Of a DNA stretch of 64,000 nt, positions 16,453-26,110 are shown in pieces. Every line of letters begins with the position of its first letter. The stretch's first letter is position 1. The DNA is from Parablautia muri (GTDB lineage Bacteria; Bacillota; Clostridia; Lachnospirales; Lachnospiraceae): contig NZ_QZDT01000007.1 of the NCBI RefSeq assembly GCF_009917485.1, positions 62,001-126,000 on the forward strand. The letters are read 5' to 3'. The notes beneath the pieces are model-generated. The model was not told the DNA's origin and made no database searches. It saw only the letters and a list, made by a program, of their open reading frames with translations. A program made the position numbers and the translations under genes.

Positions 16453-17517
16453 ATGGCCACCAGAAAGGATATTGCACAGAGAGCGGGGGTTTCGATCTCT
16501 GTCGTTTCCCGGGCACTCAATAATAGTGGGTATGTGGATGCTGAGAAAAAAAAGAAAATTTTACAGATTGCGCAGGAATTGGATTATCACCCAAATCCGG
16601 TTGCGGTTTCGCTGATGAGCCAGCATACGAAACAGATTTTATATTATTGTAGAGAACTTAAAAATGCCTTTAACATTGAAATGTATGAAGGTATGCTGGA
16701 GGCGGCAGGCAAGCGGGATTATAAGGTGCTTATCTACGGCAATCTGGATTTCAGTGATATACGCAATGTTATGGTGGACGGGCTGATTTTACCAAATGAG
16801 ATGGTGGCGGAGCTGTATTTAAACGATATTGGGAAAAATTATCATTTGCCGGTGGTGACAGCCACTTATGGAGGTTCTTATTCCTTTCCAAAATCTATTC
16901 CAACGGTTGAGTGCGATCTCTGGAAAGGCACGCGGATTGCATTGCAATATCTTTGGGATAAGGGACATCGTAAGATTGCCATTGCCACTCCGTATGAAAA
17001 AGATAATAAAGATGCCAGATTATTGTCCTGGTATGAATTTATGAAATATGAGCTGGGGGATCAGATAGATAAGTATTACTTTGGGATCAACCGCAAATGT
17101 CTGCCTGATGATGATAGATTACTGGCTTTTCCGGAAGAAAGAGGGCCGAAAAGTGTTCACGTACTGGTAAATTTTTTTGAGAAAGGAGTGCTGGCGGCTG
17201 ATATTTTTCATGAGCGGGGGTCAGATGCCACAGCGGTCCTTGGTTTTAATGACGAGGTGGCCCTTGGGTTTTATAAGCGGCTCAAGCAATTAGGGTATGA
17301 GGTTCCGAAAGATGTTTCTCTTATGGGAATAGACGGTGTTTATTCCAGACGGTATGCAGATTTGCCGATTACCTCTCTGAGACTAAACCCCAAAGCACAA
17401 GGAGAGAAATGTGTGGAAGTTTTACTGAAGATAATTGATGGAAAGAAACCGAAATATGTAACCCATCTGCCAATGCAGATCTTAGAGGGAGAGTCGGTCA
17501 GGGATTTAAGGCTTTAA
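16453..17517 (+). CDS. LacI-family transcriptional regulator of the beta-galactoside locus
   Basis: 354 residues. The N-terminal helix-turn-helix and hinge are intact (MATRKDIAQRAGVSISVVSRALNNSGYV). The rest is a periplasmic-binding-protein-like effector domain (GFNDEVALGFYKRLKQLGYEVPKDVSLMGIDG). It precedes a sugar ABC transporter and a GH42 beta-galactosidase, so it probably represses those genes until a galacto-oligosaccharide signal appears. The start follows GGGGGACG. Confidence 0.93.
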   Translation: MATRKDIAQRAGVSISVVSRALNNSGYVDAEKKKKILQIAQELDYHPNPVAVSLMSQHTKQILYYCRELKNAFNIEMYEGMLEAAGKRDYKVLIYGNLDFSDIRNVMVDGLILPNEMVAELYLNDIGKNYHLPVVTATYGGSYSFPKSIPTVECDLWKGTRIALQYLWDKGHRKIAIATPYEKDNKDARLLSWYEFMKYELGDQIDKYYFGINRKCLPDDDRLLAFPEERGPKSVHVLVNFFEKGVLAADIFHERGSDATAVLGFNDEVALGFYKRLKQLGYEVPKDVSLMGIDGVYSRRYADLPITSLRLNPKAQGEKCVEVLLKIIDGKKPKYVTHLPMQILEGESVRDLRL

Positions 17518-17588
17518 ATAAAACAGGAATTCCCCTGCTTTTCATAAAGAGGGCAGGCTGATTCAATAAATGAAAAAGGAGAAAGGGT

Positions 17589-19028
17589 ATGAAAAAGAAA
17601 AATTTGAACAGATTCGTAGCTGTTGCCCTGACATTTGCAATGTCAGCATCCTTGTTGGCAGGCTGTGGCGGCGGAGATGACGGATCATCAGATGCAGGTG
17701 CATCATCAGATGGCGGCGCCAGTGTTGAGAACACAAGCGAAGAAGAAGGTCAGAATATTGCGGCAGCAGTAGATGAAGATCCATCTTCCATTTCAGGAAC
17801 AATTGAAGTAGGCGGATGGCCGTCAGGCGATGACGGCTTTGAAGCAGCAATGGCAGGTTTTAACGAGGCTTATCCTAACATTGAAGTTGAACTGGTATTT
17901 ACAGATACAACAGCACACCATCAGGCCCTACAGACCGCTTTGACAGCAGGAACAGGCGCAGTGGATGTGGCAATGGTTGAGGGCGCTTACATAGCACAGT
18001 ACAGGGATAGTGCGGCTCTTACGGACTTGAACGTACTGGGCGCTGCTGACTTAAAGGATGATTTCGTTGCATTTAAGTGGGACCAGGCAACCTCCTCCGA
18101 TGGTCAGAGACTGGTTGGTATTCCCTGGGATTTAGGCCCTACATTGTTCTACTACAGAACAGATGTATTTGAGGAAGTAGGCCTTCCTACTTCTTCCGAA
18201 GAAGTGGCTGAACTTATGAGTACATGGGACGGTGTTATGGAAGTGGCTGAAAAGGTTTCCATTCCAGGACAAAGATGGTTCCTTCCCTCTGCAGCATATC
18301 CGTATCAGTGGCTTTTCATCAACAGAGATTATTATGATGAAGATCTTAACCTGATTCTGGAAAGAGAAGGGGATCTTGAATGTCTTGAGAATTGTCTTAA
18401 GATTCGTGAGAATGGCTGGGATATGAACGTTGATATGTGGAGTACGGAGGCTTATGCGGCATACGCAGCAGGTACCTGTGTCTGTGTAGCGGCAGGTTCC
18501 TGGTTCTCAGGCTTCTTTAAGACAGATATTGACCCGGACGGCGCAGGACACTGGGGTGCAATCGCCCTTCCTGCCGGCATGAGCGATACGAACTGGGGCG
18601 GCTCTTTCCTGGTTATCCCCGAACAGTGCGAAAACAAAGAAGCTGCATGGGCATTTGTTAAGTACATGATGGCTACTACTGAAGCACAGAATACTATGTT
18701 CAAGGCGATCGACTACTTCCCGGCTTACAAACCGGCATGGGATGCAGCGCCTGAGCTTTACACAGAGGGCGATGATTACTTTGGAGGACAGGTGCCTAAC
18801 GCTATCGCAACAAAGATTGCTGGTAATGTACCTGTTGTAAACAACACAATCATGGATGTTACTGCAGAGGGTTATCTCTACAGTTCATTCAATGCAGGAG
18901 CTGAAGCAGGTGAGACACCAGAGCAGATTCGCGAGAGATTAGCTAACGATATCAACGCTGCTTGTGCAGAGCTGAAAGAACAGCAGATTCAGACCTTGAA
19001 GGATGCTGGTGTTTGGGACGGTGAATGA
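17589..19028 (+). CDS. ABC transporter sugar-binding lipoprotein (solute-binding family 1)
   Basis: 479 residues. Signal peptide with lipobox LLAGC, lipidated Cys26, followed by a Gly/Ser/Asp-rich linker. The mature domain has the family-1 pattern for oligosaccharide-binding proteins (GWPSGDDGFEAAMAGFNEAYPNIEV, VDVAMVEGAYIAQY, WGGSFLVIPEQCENKEAAW). It delivers ligand to the MalF/MalG-type permeases downstream. The GH42 enzyme in the same run suggests a galactose-containing oligosaccharide as cargo; this is inference. Confidence 0.93.
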   Translation: MKKKNLNRFVAVALTFAMSASLLAGCGGGDDGSSDAGASSDGGASVENTSEEEGQNIAAAVDEDPSSISGTIEVGGWPSGDDGFEAAMAGFNEAYPNIEVELVFTDTTAHHQALQTALTAGTGAVDVAMVEGAYIAQYRDSAALTDLNVLGAADLKDDFVAFKWDQATSSDGQRLVGIPWDLGPTLFYYRTDVFEEVGLPTSSEEVAELMSTWDGVMEVAEKVSIPGQRWFLPSAAYPYQWLFINRDYYDEDLNLILEREGDLECLENCLKIRENGWDMNVDMWSTEAYAAYAAGTCVCVAAGSWFSGFFKTDIDPDGAGHWGAIALPAGMSDTNWGGSFLVIPEQCENKEAAWAFVKYMMATTEAQNTMFKAIDYFPAYKPAWDAAPELYTEGDDYFGGQVPNAIATKIAGNVPVVNNTIMDVTAEGYLYSSFNAGAEAGETPEQIRERLANDINAACAELKEQQIQTLKDAGVWDGE

Positions 19029-19077
19029 TAAATAAACCGTGCAAATAAGTCAATAACCCTGCTGCAAGCAACGGGGG

Positions 19078-19112
19078 ATTGACCCTTGCGGCAGTCGCCA
19101 AATATCTATGAG
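19078..19112 (+). repeat. Short dispersed repeat, family C, copy 1
   Basis: The stretch TGACCCTTGCGGCAGTCGCC recurs, slightly altered, at about 54331-54350 (TGACCCTCGCGCAGTCGCC). Both copies are intergenic and followed by imperfect palindromes. Confidence 0.5.
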
Positions 19113-19171
19113 ATGCTTGGCATCTCTATAAGCACAGATGCTTGGCTTGTTGCTCACGGGAATAAAAAGGA

Positions 19172-19214
19172 AACGGGGAATATGGCCAGATCATAGGATC
19201 CGGCCATTTTCCTT
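19172..19214 (+). terminator. Hairpin between sugar-binding protein and permease genes
   Basis: Arms GGAATATGGCC and GGCCATTTTCC around a 14-base loop. It sits in the 335-bp gap after the binding-protein gene and probably lowers read-through into the permeases, as at 2066 in the other transporter. Confidence 0.5.
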
Positions 19215-19363
19215 AATATCTGCGGCGGTAGGGCAGGTTACAGAAACGAATAGCTTTTCGTCAATAAGCTGACCCGAAAAGCGTGGCAGCATTTGATGAT
19301 TCGATGTTATATTAGTTGGAGGTTATGATAACGGAGAGCTATTAGGAGTTTAAAAAGAAAGGA

Positions 19364-20305
19364 ATGAGAAGGGTGAAGGGTAACAAAAAAGGATTTCTTC
19401 AAACGTTAAAAGAATATCGGGTTGCATATGTTTACATTGCCCCTTTTTACATATTATTCGCGATTTTTGGTTTATTTCCTATGATAGCCGGCCTGTTTTT
19501 GAGCTTCTTTAGGTGGGACGGACTGGGACAGATGCATTTTCTTGGACTTGGAAACTATATCAATTTATTTAAAGATACATTATTTTGGAAAGCGCTTTCC
19601 AATACACTGGTGATTGGTATCATTGCACATATTCCGATTTTGTTAGGCGGTTTGGTGCTGGCTTATATTTTGAACTCCAAGCTTGTTAAGGGACAGAATA
19701 TTTTTAAGACAATTTATTTCATGCCTATGGTGACAAGTGCGGTGGCAATCACGATTATTTTCCAGAACTTATTTGGATTTAATTATGGTATTATCAATTA
19801 TTTTGTCAGCCTTTTAGGGGAAGCTCCTATTAACTGGTTAGGCGGTGACGGTAAGCTGATCAAAGTGGCGGTTATTGTCATGTTCGCCTGGAAATGGGTG
19901 GGATGGAACATGGTAATTTACTTAGCCGGTATGCAGGGAATCAGCAATGATATTTATGAAGCTGCTGAAATTGACGGCGCCAGTCATAGTAAAATTGTTT
20001 TTTCTATTGTAATTCCATTGCTAAAACCCATTATATTGTTTACACTGATTCAGTCCAGTATCGGTATGTTTAACCTGTTTACCGAGCCGTTTATCTTAAC
20101 AAACAGTAACTGGGGCGGTGGTCCTAACAACGGTGGTTTGACATTGATGACTTATCTGCTGAGCAAAGCGCCTCAGGGTGGTAATGCGTATGGCTACGCT
20201 TCTTCGATTGCCTATGTAATTACGTTCATGGTAATTATCATTTCAGTTGTACTTAATAAGGTAATGGAAGAAAAGGACACAGTAAAGAGAAAGGGAGGAA
20301 AATAA
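19364..20305 (+). CDS. Sugar ABC transporter permease, MalF/UgpA type
   Basis: 313 residues, six transmembrane segments, with the EAA loop EAAEIDGASHSKIVFSIVIP that docks the ATPase. No ATPase gene is present in the locus, so a shared MsmK-type ATPase elsewhere is expected. Start is uncertain: ATG 19364 touches the GAAAGGA site, while GTG 19373 lies nine bases after it and would give a protein three residues shorter. The stop is two bases before the next start. Confidence 0.92.
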   Translation: MRRVKGNKKGFLQTLKEYRVAYVYIAPFYILFAIFGLFPMIAGLFLSFFRWDGLGQMHFLGLGNYINLFKDTLFWKALSNTLVIGIIAHIPILLGGLVLAYILNSKLVKGQNIFKTIYFMPMVTSAVAITIIFQNLFGFNYGIINYFVSLLGEAPINWLGGDGKLIKVAVIVMFAWKWVGWNMVIYLAGMQGISNDIYEAAEIDGASHSKIVFSIVIPLLKPIILFTLIQSSIGMFNLFTEPFILTNSNWGGGPNNGGLTLMTYLLSKAPQGGNAYGYASSIAYVITFMVIIISVVLNKVMEEKDTVKRKGGK

Positions 20306-20306
20306 A

Positions 20307-21191
20307 ATGGTAAAATTATTACTTGTGATTACTGTGGTTGCAGTTCTATTGGTTATCATCTCCTTTCTCAGTCCAATTGGGAAAAAGGTATCTTTGTATG
20401 TAGTATTAGGCTTGATTGCCTTAATTATGCTGCTGCCGTTTTTCATGATGTTTGTTATGGCTACTTTAAAGACCAATGAGATTTATTCTTTCCCGCCGAT
20501 TATGTGGTTTGGAAGCAATCTGGGAGAGAATTTCAAGAATATGGTTGCGGCTGTAAACTTCCCGAGGTCTTTCTTAAACAGTGTGATTGTAACCTGCTCT
20601 CATGTAATATTGGTATTGTTCTTCTGCTCTATTGGCGGTTATGCTTTTTCCGTATATGATTTCCCGGGCAGGAACAAGCTGTTTGCAATTCTTTTGGCTA
20701 CCATGATGATTCCTGCAACAGCAGGTATTATCCCCTGGTTTATCATGATGAGTAAATTCGGATGGGTAAATGACTTTAAGGCTCTTATTATTCCCAGCTG
20801 TGCCAATGCCTTTGGTATCTTCTGGATGCGGCAGTACTGTCAGAATAATGTGCCGAAATCCCTGATGGAGGCGGCGCGGATTGACGGATGTAGTGAATGG
20901 ACTATCTTTTTCCGTGTTATTGCACCAATCTTAAAGCCCGCTTATGCTTCTTTGGGTATCATGCAGTTCGTTAATATGTGGAACGAGTTCATGCAGGCGC
21001 TGATTATCCTGCGTAAGGAAAAGCTGTATACACTTCCGCTTATGCTGCGTTCTATGGTTTCCGACAGAGGAACGGATTATGGCGCAGTTATGTTAGCCAG
21101 CACTTGTGCGGTGCTACCATTGCTGATTTGTTTCTTAAGCGCATCCAAGTTCTTTATGGATGGTTTGACAGCAGGCGCTGTAAAAGAATAA
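20307..21191 (+). CDS. Sugar ABC transporter permease, MalG type
   Basis: 294 residues, start preceded by GGGAGGA in the end of the previous gene. It has six hydrophobic segments and the EAA loop MEAARIDGCSEWTIFFRVIAPIL. The N-terminal two segments are somewhat extended compared with MalG. It pairs with the upstream MalF-type subunit. The GH42 gene follows after 69 bp. Confidence 0.92.
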   Translation: MVKLLLVITVVAVLLVIISFLSPIGKKVSLYVVLGLIALIMLLPFFMMFVMATLKTNEIYSFPPIMWFGSNLGENFKNMVAAVNFPRSFLNSVIVTCSHVILVLFFCSIGGYAFSVYDFPGRNKLFAILLATMMIPATAGIIPWFIMMSKFGWVNDFKALIIPSCANAFGIFWMRQYCQNNVPKSLMEAARIDGCSEWTIFFRVIAPILKPAYASLGIMQFVNMWNEFMQALIILRKEKLYTLPLMLRSMVSDRGTDYGAVMLASTCAVLPLLICFLSASKFFMDGLTAGAVKE

Positions 21192-21260
21192 TAATGGTTC
21201 AGATTAACTGAGCTGTTACAAATAAATAAACTTTTTTATTAGAAAGGAAGATGTTAAATT

Positions 21261-23306
21261 ATGGGAGCAATTTTAGATGGGAACAGATTTGTTCTGGGAA
21301 CCTGCTATTATCCTGAGCATTGGCCGAAGGAGCTTTGGAGAGAAGACTTGGAGCGTATGCTGGCCAGCGGTATTGAGGTTGTCCGCATTGCGGAGTTTGC
21401 GTGGAGCAAGGTGGAGCCTACGGAGGGCAATTTTACTTATTCGTTTTTTGATGAATTTTTAGATTTGGCCGAGGAAGTCGGGATGAAGGTGATTTTCTGT
21501 ACCCCAACGGCCACACCCCCTGCATGGCTTACAGAAAAGTATCCGGAGGTTTTAAATGCGGATATCAACGGCGTGCTTTATCGCCACGGGGCCAGAAGGC
21601 ATTATAATTATAATTCACCTGTTTACCAGGAGCTTTCTAAGCGGATTGTGGAAAAATTTGCATCTCATTATGCCTCCAGGCCATGCATCATCGGATGGCA
21701 GATTGACAATGAAATAAACTGCGAGAAGAATGTGTTTTACTCTGGGAGTGATTCTAAGGCATTCCGTGTGTTTCTAAAGGATAAATATGAGAGCCTTGAG
21801 GCGCTAAATGAAGCATGGGGAACGGCTTTTTGGAATCAGACTTATACGGACTGGGAGGAAATCCATGTACCTCGCAAGACTTACAGTGATTCCACCAATC
21901 CTCATGAGGTGCTTGACTATACCCGCTTTATTTCGGACAGTGCAAGATGTTTTGCAAAAATGCAGAGCGATATTATTCGCAAGTATTTAAAACCGGGGGA
22001 TTTCGTCACCACAAACGGACTTTTTGGCAATCTGGATAATCATCAGATGACTAAGGAAAGTCTGGATTTTATGACTTACGATTCCTACCCTAACTTTGCA
22101 TACTGTCTGGATGCTTATTCCAATGCACCGGGTGAAATGAAGGACCGGAAATGGAGCCGTAATCTGTCGGAGGTTCGTTCCCTTTCGCCGATTTTTGGGA
22201 TTATGGAGCAGCAGTCCGGCGCCAATGGCTGGAACACTCACATGGAGGCGCCTACCCCAAGACCAGGCCAGATGACCCTCTGGACCATGCAGTCTGTTGC
22301 TCACGGAGCTGATTATGTAAGCTATTTCCGCTGGCGCACCTGTACCATGGGTACGGAAATTTACTGGCATGGAATTTTGGATTATTCCAGCAGGGATAAC
22401 CGCCGTATTGCCGAAGTTAAGGATATTCATGAAAAGCTGCAGGGTATGAAGGAAATGGCCGGCAGCATTTATGAGGCAAAGGTTGGTATCATAAAGGACT
22501 ATGATAATGTTTGGGATGCCCAGCTGGATGTTTGGCATGGCAGAGTGGATAATGCCAGCCAGAAGGCTTTATTTGCAGCATTGCAGTTGAGCCATACGCC
22601 TTTTGATTATGTTTATATAAATGATGCTTCAGATGCGGAGGAACTGAAGAAATATCAGGTACTGTTTTATCCTCATGCGACCATCATGACAAAAGAAAGG
22701 GAGGCAGTGCTGAGAGCTTATGTAGAGGCAGGCGGTACTTTAGTGATTGGATGCCGCAGCGGCTACAAGAACATAACGGGAAGATGCGTGATGGATAAAC
22801 TTCCCGGATTATTGTCCGATTTGACCGGCACGGATATTCCTGAGTATTCTTTCATTGCGCCTGATGCGGGAAAGGTTACGGTTAAGTGGGATGACAGGGA
22901 GTTTGAGGCCAGTGTATTTGCGGATCTTTTACAGCCAATAGGCGCAGGAAAGCAGGAGGCTTCCTATACCTCCGACTATTATGCTGGAAGCGGAGCCTTG
23001 GTCAGCAATGTGGTTGGCAAGGGGAAAGCCTACTACTATGGTAGCGCATTTAATACGGAAAGCGCCCGGGTATTCCTTGAAAAGCTGGATGTGATTTCTC
23101 CTTACCGGGATGTGGTCAGCGTGCCGGAGAGCTGTGAGATTGCAATAAGGAAAAAGGGAGACGACAGATTCCTGTTTGTATTAAACTATGATAAGAACCC
23201 TGCTCAGATTGAACTGCTCAGGAAAGGAACTGACCTGTATACAGGAAAGGAGGTTTCCGGACAGATGGAGATTAAGGGGTATCAGACATTGGTGGTTAAA
23301 TTATAA
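21261..23306 (+). CDS. Beta-galactosidase, glycoside hydrolase family 42
   Basis: 681 residues, normal for GH42. The N-terminal TIM barrel opens with LGTCYYPEHWP; the acid/base is Glu151 in QIDNEIN and the nucleophile Glu316 in GIMEQQSG. Residues after about 390 form the trimerisation and C-terminal beta domains. No signal peptide is seen, so it acts inside the cell on galactosides brought in by the transporter just upstream, probably beta-1,3/1,4/1,6-galacto-oligosaccharides. The start follows AGAAAGGAAG. Confidence 0.95.
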   Translation: MGAILDGNRFVLGTCYYPEHWPKELWREDLERMLASGIEVVRIAEFAWSKVEPTEGNFTYSFFDEFLDLAEEVGMKVIFCTPTATPPAWLTEKYPEVLNADINGVLYRHGARRHYNYNSPVYQELSKRIVEKFASHYASRPCIIGWQIDNEINCEKNVFYSGSDSKAFRVFLKDKYESLEALNEAWGTAFWNQTYTDWEEIHVPRKTYSDSTNPHEVLDYTRFISDSARCFAKMQSDIIRKYLKPGDFVTTNGLFGNLDNHQMTKESLDFMTYDSYPNFAYCLDAYSNAPGEMKDRKWSRNLSEVRSLSPIFGIMEQQSGANGWNTHMEAPTPRPGQMTLWTMQSVAHGADYVSYFRWRTCTMGTEIYWHGILDYSSRDNRRIAEVKDIHEKLQGMKEMAGSIYEAKVGIIKDYDNVWDAQLDVWHGRVDNASQKALFAALQLSHTPFDYVYINDASDAEELKKYQVLFYPHATIMTKEREAVLRAYVEAGGTLVIGCRSGYKNITGRCVMDKLPGLLSDLTGTDIPEYSFIAPDAGKVTVKWDDREFEASVFADLLQPIGAGKQEASYTSDYYAGSGALVSNVVGKGKAYYYGSAFNTESARVFLEKLDVISPYRDVVSVPESCEIAIRKKGDDRFLFVLNYDKNPAQIELLRKGTDLYTGKEVSGQMEIKGYQTLVVKL

Positions 23307-23408
23307 TTGATGACGGCAGTCTGACGGTTCTTAATTGCTGCGATTGGAGATGCAGCGGCAAAATAGCAGATGCCATGTTTTATGGGATATCCTTGTGTTC
23401 ATTATAAG

Positions 23409-23458
23409 CGGCCCTTGGAAAATGTGATTATGATTCACATTTTCCGGGGCCGTTTTTT
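23409..23458 (+). terminator. Terminator of the GH42 operon
   Basis: GC-rich stem with arms CGGCCCTTGGAAAATGTGA and TCACATTTTCCGGGGCCG, followed by TTTTTT. Confidence 0.88.
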
Positions 23459-23549
23459 GTGATGGATAACAAGCGGAGAACAGCATTAGATTTTAAGGAA
23501 GATGACTTGCAAATTGGCATTAAAATTCGGCACCGCTATTTGAGAGGGA

Positions 23550-23711
23550 CAGACTTCGTAACAGTGAAGCCGAAGGATGAACGATTATTTACAAAGTAAC
23601 AGTTCAGCCTTGCTGACTGTTACTTGCAAAATCCATTTAAAATCGCCTTCGGCGATGGGATTTCGTACGCCCTAATCATATTCTCACAGTCTGTGCAGTA
23701 AATGCACAGAC
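23550..23711 (+). repeat. Cluster of hairpins, family B repeat plus three strong stems
   Basis: In the 536-bp gap before the defence genes. A stretch at 23555-23584 (TTCGTAACAGTGAAGCCGAA and on) matches the hairpin at 50649-50679 after tex. Then come GTAACAGTTCAGC-CTT-GCTGACTGTTAC (23596-23623), ATCGCC-TTC-GGCGAT inside AAATCC/GGGATTT arms (23628-23663), and GTCTGTGCA-GTAAA-TGCACAGAC (23689-23711). Confidence 0.6.
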
Positions 23712-23757
23712 CTGGCTGAATAGTTACTTTACAAAACATATTTAGTGAAAATATCTC

Positions 23758-23785
23758 TTGTTATATATAGAAATAATAGTATAAT
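23758..23785 (+). promoter_or_regulatory. Probable promoter of the AbiL/RloAB-type pair
   Basis: TTGTTA at 23758-23763 and TATAAT at 23780-23785 with 16 bp spacing, 57 bp before the ATPase start, in AT-rich DNA. Confidence 0.6.
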
Positions 23786-23842
23786 TATGTTTATAACGAG
23801 ATAAAATTATAAAATAAGTGAAAAAATCGCGAGGTAACTATA

Positions 23843-25237
23843 ATGCTGATGAGATTTTCAATATCTAATTTTTTATCATTTGGATATAGAACAGATGAAA
23901 CCGGGGAAATTGTTCCCACAGAATATTATTTATATGCGGGAAGAACAGAGCAGCATAAAGAAAGAATTATTCATTACAAAGACCGAAAGGTGTTAAAATT
24001 TTCTTCCATATATGGGGCGAATGCATCCGGAAAAACAAATTTAATCCGTGGGATAGATGCCGGTAAACAAATTGTATTAAATACAATGGATGGAACAGAT
24101 TTTCAAGATAAATTTTGTAGAACCAGTAGTGCGAATGCAAGTAATCCAACATTATTTGAATATGAATTTACAATTGAAGACAGATGCTTTGCATATGGCT
24201 TTTCTGTTAATTTAAAGGATAGGGTCACTTTGTCGGAATGGCTGTATGAAATGAAAGCTGCAGAGGAATATGTTCTGTTTGAAAGAATAGCAGAAGGCGG
24301 CCAATATTATTTTGATGAAGGCTTGTTTGGTAACACGGAAAATTGCGAACAATTTCATTTTTTTATAAAAGATGCTAATCGTATCGGTACCACATTGCTT
24401 TTGTATGAAATCAAAAGAAGAAAAATGGACGAGGATGATTTTATTCTTTTTAATAAAATATACGATTGGTTTCAATACAAATTGGTTGTAATTTACCCCG
24501 AAACTAAAATAGGCGCAAGTTATTTTCTGTTTGGCAGCGATAATACAAAGCTCGTTAATATTTTAAAGTATTTGGATACGGGCATAACTGGCTACAGTAT
24601 GGGTGTGATGAACGAAGCGGCATTTAAAGAATACTTTCCCAATGAATCGCTGGCAGAAAAATTTTTGCGGAATCCAAATGCAGATAAAGGGACTAAATCC
24701 CGAGGTATTCTCAATTTTGGCGATACCTTATTTGAATTAGAATATGATGAAACAGGCACGAAAAAAATAGCAAAATTAATGTTTCAGCATGGGATGGATG
24801 AGAATAAATATGAATATGGCGAAGAATCTGACGGAACAAAACGTATGATTGAGTTATTGGACGTGATTTTAAATGATGATGAAGAAAAAGTGTTCGTCAT
24901 TGATGAATTGGATCGCAGTCTCCACCCACAAATGACGATTAAATTTGTAGAAACATTTTTGAAGTTTTCAGAGGAGAAAACCACACAGCTGATTATTACA
25001 ACACATGAGTCAAATTTAATGGATTTAAATATACTTCGCAGAGACGAAATTTGGTTTGCGGAAAAAGGGAAAAATAATAATACGAATTTGTACACATTAG
25101 AAAAATTCAAAATCAGGTTCGATAAAGTAGTAGCCAAAGATTACCTGGCAGGCAGGTATGGTGCTGTTCCGGTATTTAAGGATTTTGAATATGTATGGGG
25201 GGAACATTTTGGAAAAGCTGAACTTAAGAATTCCTAA
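23843..25237 (+). CDS. AAA ATPase of AbiLi/RloA type, probable phage-defence sensor
   Basis: 464 residues. SMC/ABC-like ATPase: N-terminal RFSISNFLSFG, Walker A GANASGKT at residues 58-65, a signature-like SDGTKRMIELL region, Walker B VFVIDELDRSLHP and the switch His in ITTHESN. This arrangement is known from AbiLi, RloA and AriA of PARIS, which sense phage and pair with an effector. The next gene overlaps it and encodes an RloB-family protein. AT content is clearly higher than in the flanking sugar genes, suggesting transfer. The first of two near ATGs is preferred for its spacing to GAGG. Phage defence is known for relatives only. Confidence 0.85.
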   Translation: MLMRFSISNFLSFGYRTDETGEIVPTEYYLYAGRTEQHKERIIHYKDRKVLKFSSIYGANASGKTNLIRGIDAGKQIVLNTMDGTDFQDKFCRTSSANASNPTLFEYEFTIEDRCFAYGFSVNLKDRVTLSEWLYEMKAAEEYVLFERIAEGGQYYFDEGLFGNTENCEQFHFFIKDANRIGTTLLLYEIKRRKMDEDDFILFNKIYDWFQYKLVVIYPETKIGASYFLFGSDNTKLVNILKYLDTGITGYSMGVMNEAAFKEYFPNESLAEKFLRNPNADKGTKSRGILNFGDTLFELEYDETGTKKIAKLMFQHGMDENKYEYGEESDGTKRMIELLDVILNDDEEKVFVIDELDRSLHPQMTIKFVETFLKFSEEKTTQLIITTHESNLMDLNILRRDEIWFAEKGKNNNTNLYTLEKFKIRFDKVVAKDYLAGRYGAVPVFKDFEYVWGEHFGKAELKNS

Positions 25238-25967
25238 GTCATATAATTTTGAAAATGAATCAGAGTCAGTGGAGCCAAGAATCAAATTTTACTGTGTTTC
25301 GGAGGGCGCAACGGAGGAATCCTATTTTTATGGGGTTCGAAATAATAAAGTTGAACTTAATATAAAAAATGATGTTTATATTGAAGTGATTGAAAAACAG
25401 AAAGGGCAGGAAACGTTAAGTCACCCCATGCAGCTGGTAAATGCCTGTCTGTTTCAAATGGGACGCATTGATGCGGAGGGAAATCAAATCCCCGAAGATA
25501 AATGGAAAGAAAACTGTAAATGGGATGATTTTGATATGCAAGCAGACTGCGTATGTGTCATTTTTGACAGGGACTACAGGAAACTGGAGGAATCTTTAGA
25601 TACTATTTTTGATTTATGTAATCAGCATAGAATTAAAGTGATTATGTCAAATCCTAACTTTGAGTTATGGCTGTTGATGCATTTTCCCAACTTAGAGCAG
25701 TATTCACCTAAAATGCTGCTTGATAATAAAAAGAACCTGCGCCATCAATTGTTTGATGATGCATCGACAAATAAGAAGTATTTGGAGATACTTGTTTCCA
25801 AAAATGCAGAAGGATATTCCAAAGGGAGCAAGATAAGATTTGAAAGATTCCTTCCATTTGTAGATAGGGCGATTGGACAGGCAAAAATTTATAGTGAAGA
25901 TATAAAAAGTTTAGTCGATAATTTAGGCACTTCGATGGGCAGATTGATGGAAGAAATGAGATCATAG
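25209..25967 (+). CDS. RloB/AbiLii-family protein, probable effector of the defence pair
   Basis: About 252 residues if translation starts at TTG 25209, which has GGGGGG six bases before it; ATG 25191 is the alternative. The gene overlaps the ATPase gene. RloB proteins have a TOPRIM-like acidic core: here CVSEGATEESYF near the N-terminus and IFDRDYRK in the middle carry the expected Glu and Asp-x-Asp, followed by SNPNFELWLLMHF. In AbiL and PARIS the partner of the ATPase is the toxic nuclease-type effector; that role is inferred from families. The pair stands alone between unrelated sugar loci. Confidence 0.85.
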   Translation: MEKLNLRIPKSYNFENESESVEPRIKFYCVSEGATEESYFYGVRNNKVELNIKNDVYIEVIEKQKGQETLSHPMQLVNACLFQMGRIDAEGNQIPEDKWKENCKWDDFDMQADCVCVIFDRDYRKLEESLDTIFDLCNQHRIKVIMSNPNFELWLLMHFPNLEQYSPKMLLDNKKNLRHQLFDDASTNKKYLEILVSKNAEGYSKGSKIRFERFLPFVDRAIGQAKIYSEDIKSLVDNLGTSMGRLMEEMRS

Positions 25968-26110
25968 TGATTCAGAAGTTTTAAATTCAAAAAATTACCA
26001 TGGAGCAGCGGAAAATGATTTTATTTCCACGAGCAACGGGCCAAGCATCTGCGGAGTAGACATTTGGCGAAAGCTGCGGGGAACGCATACCCCGCAGATT
26101 CTCCATTATC

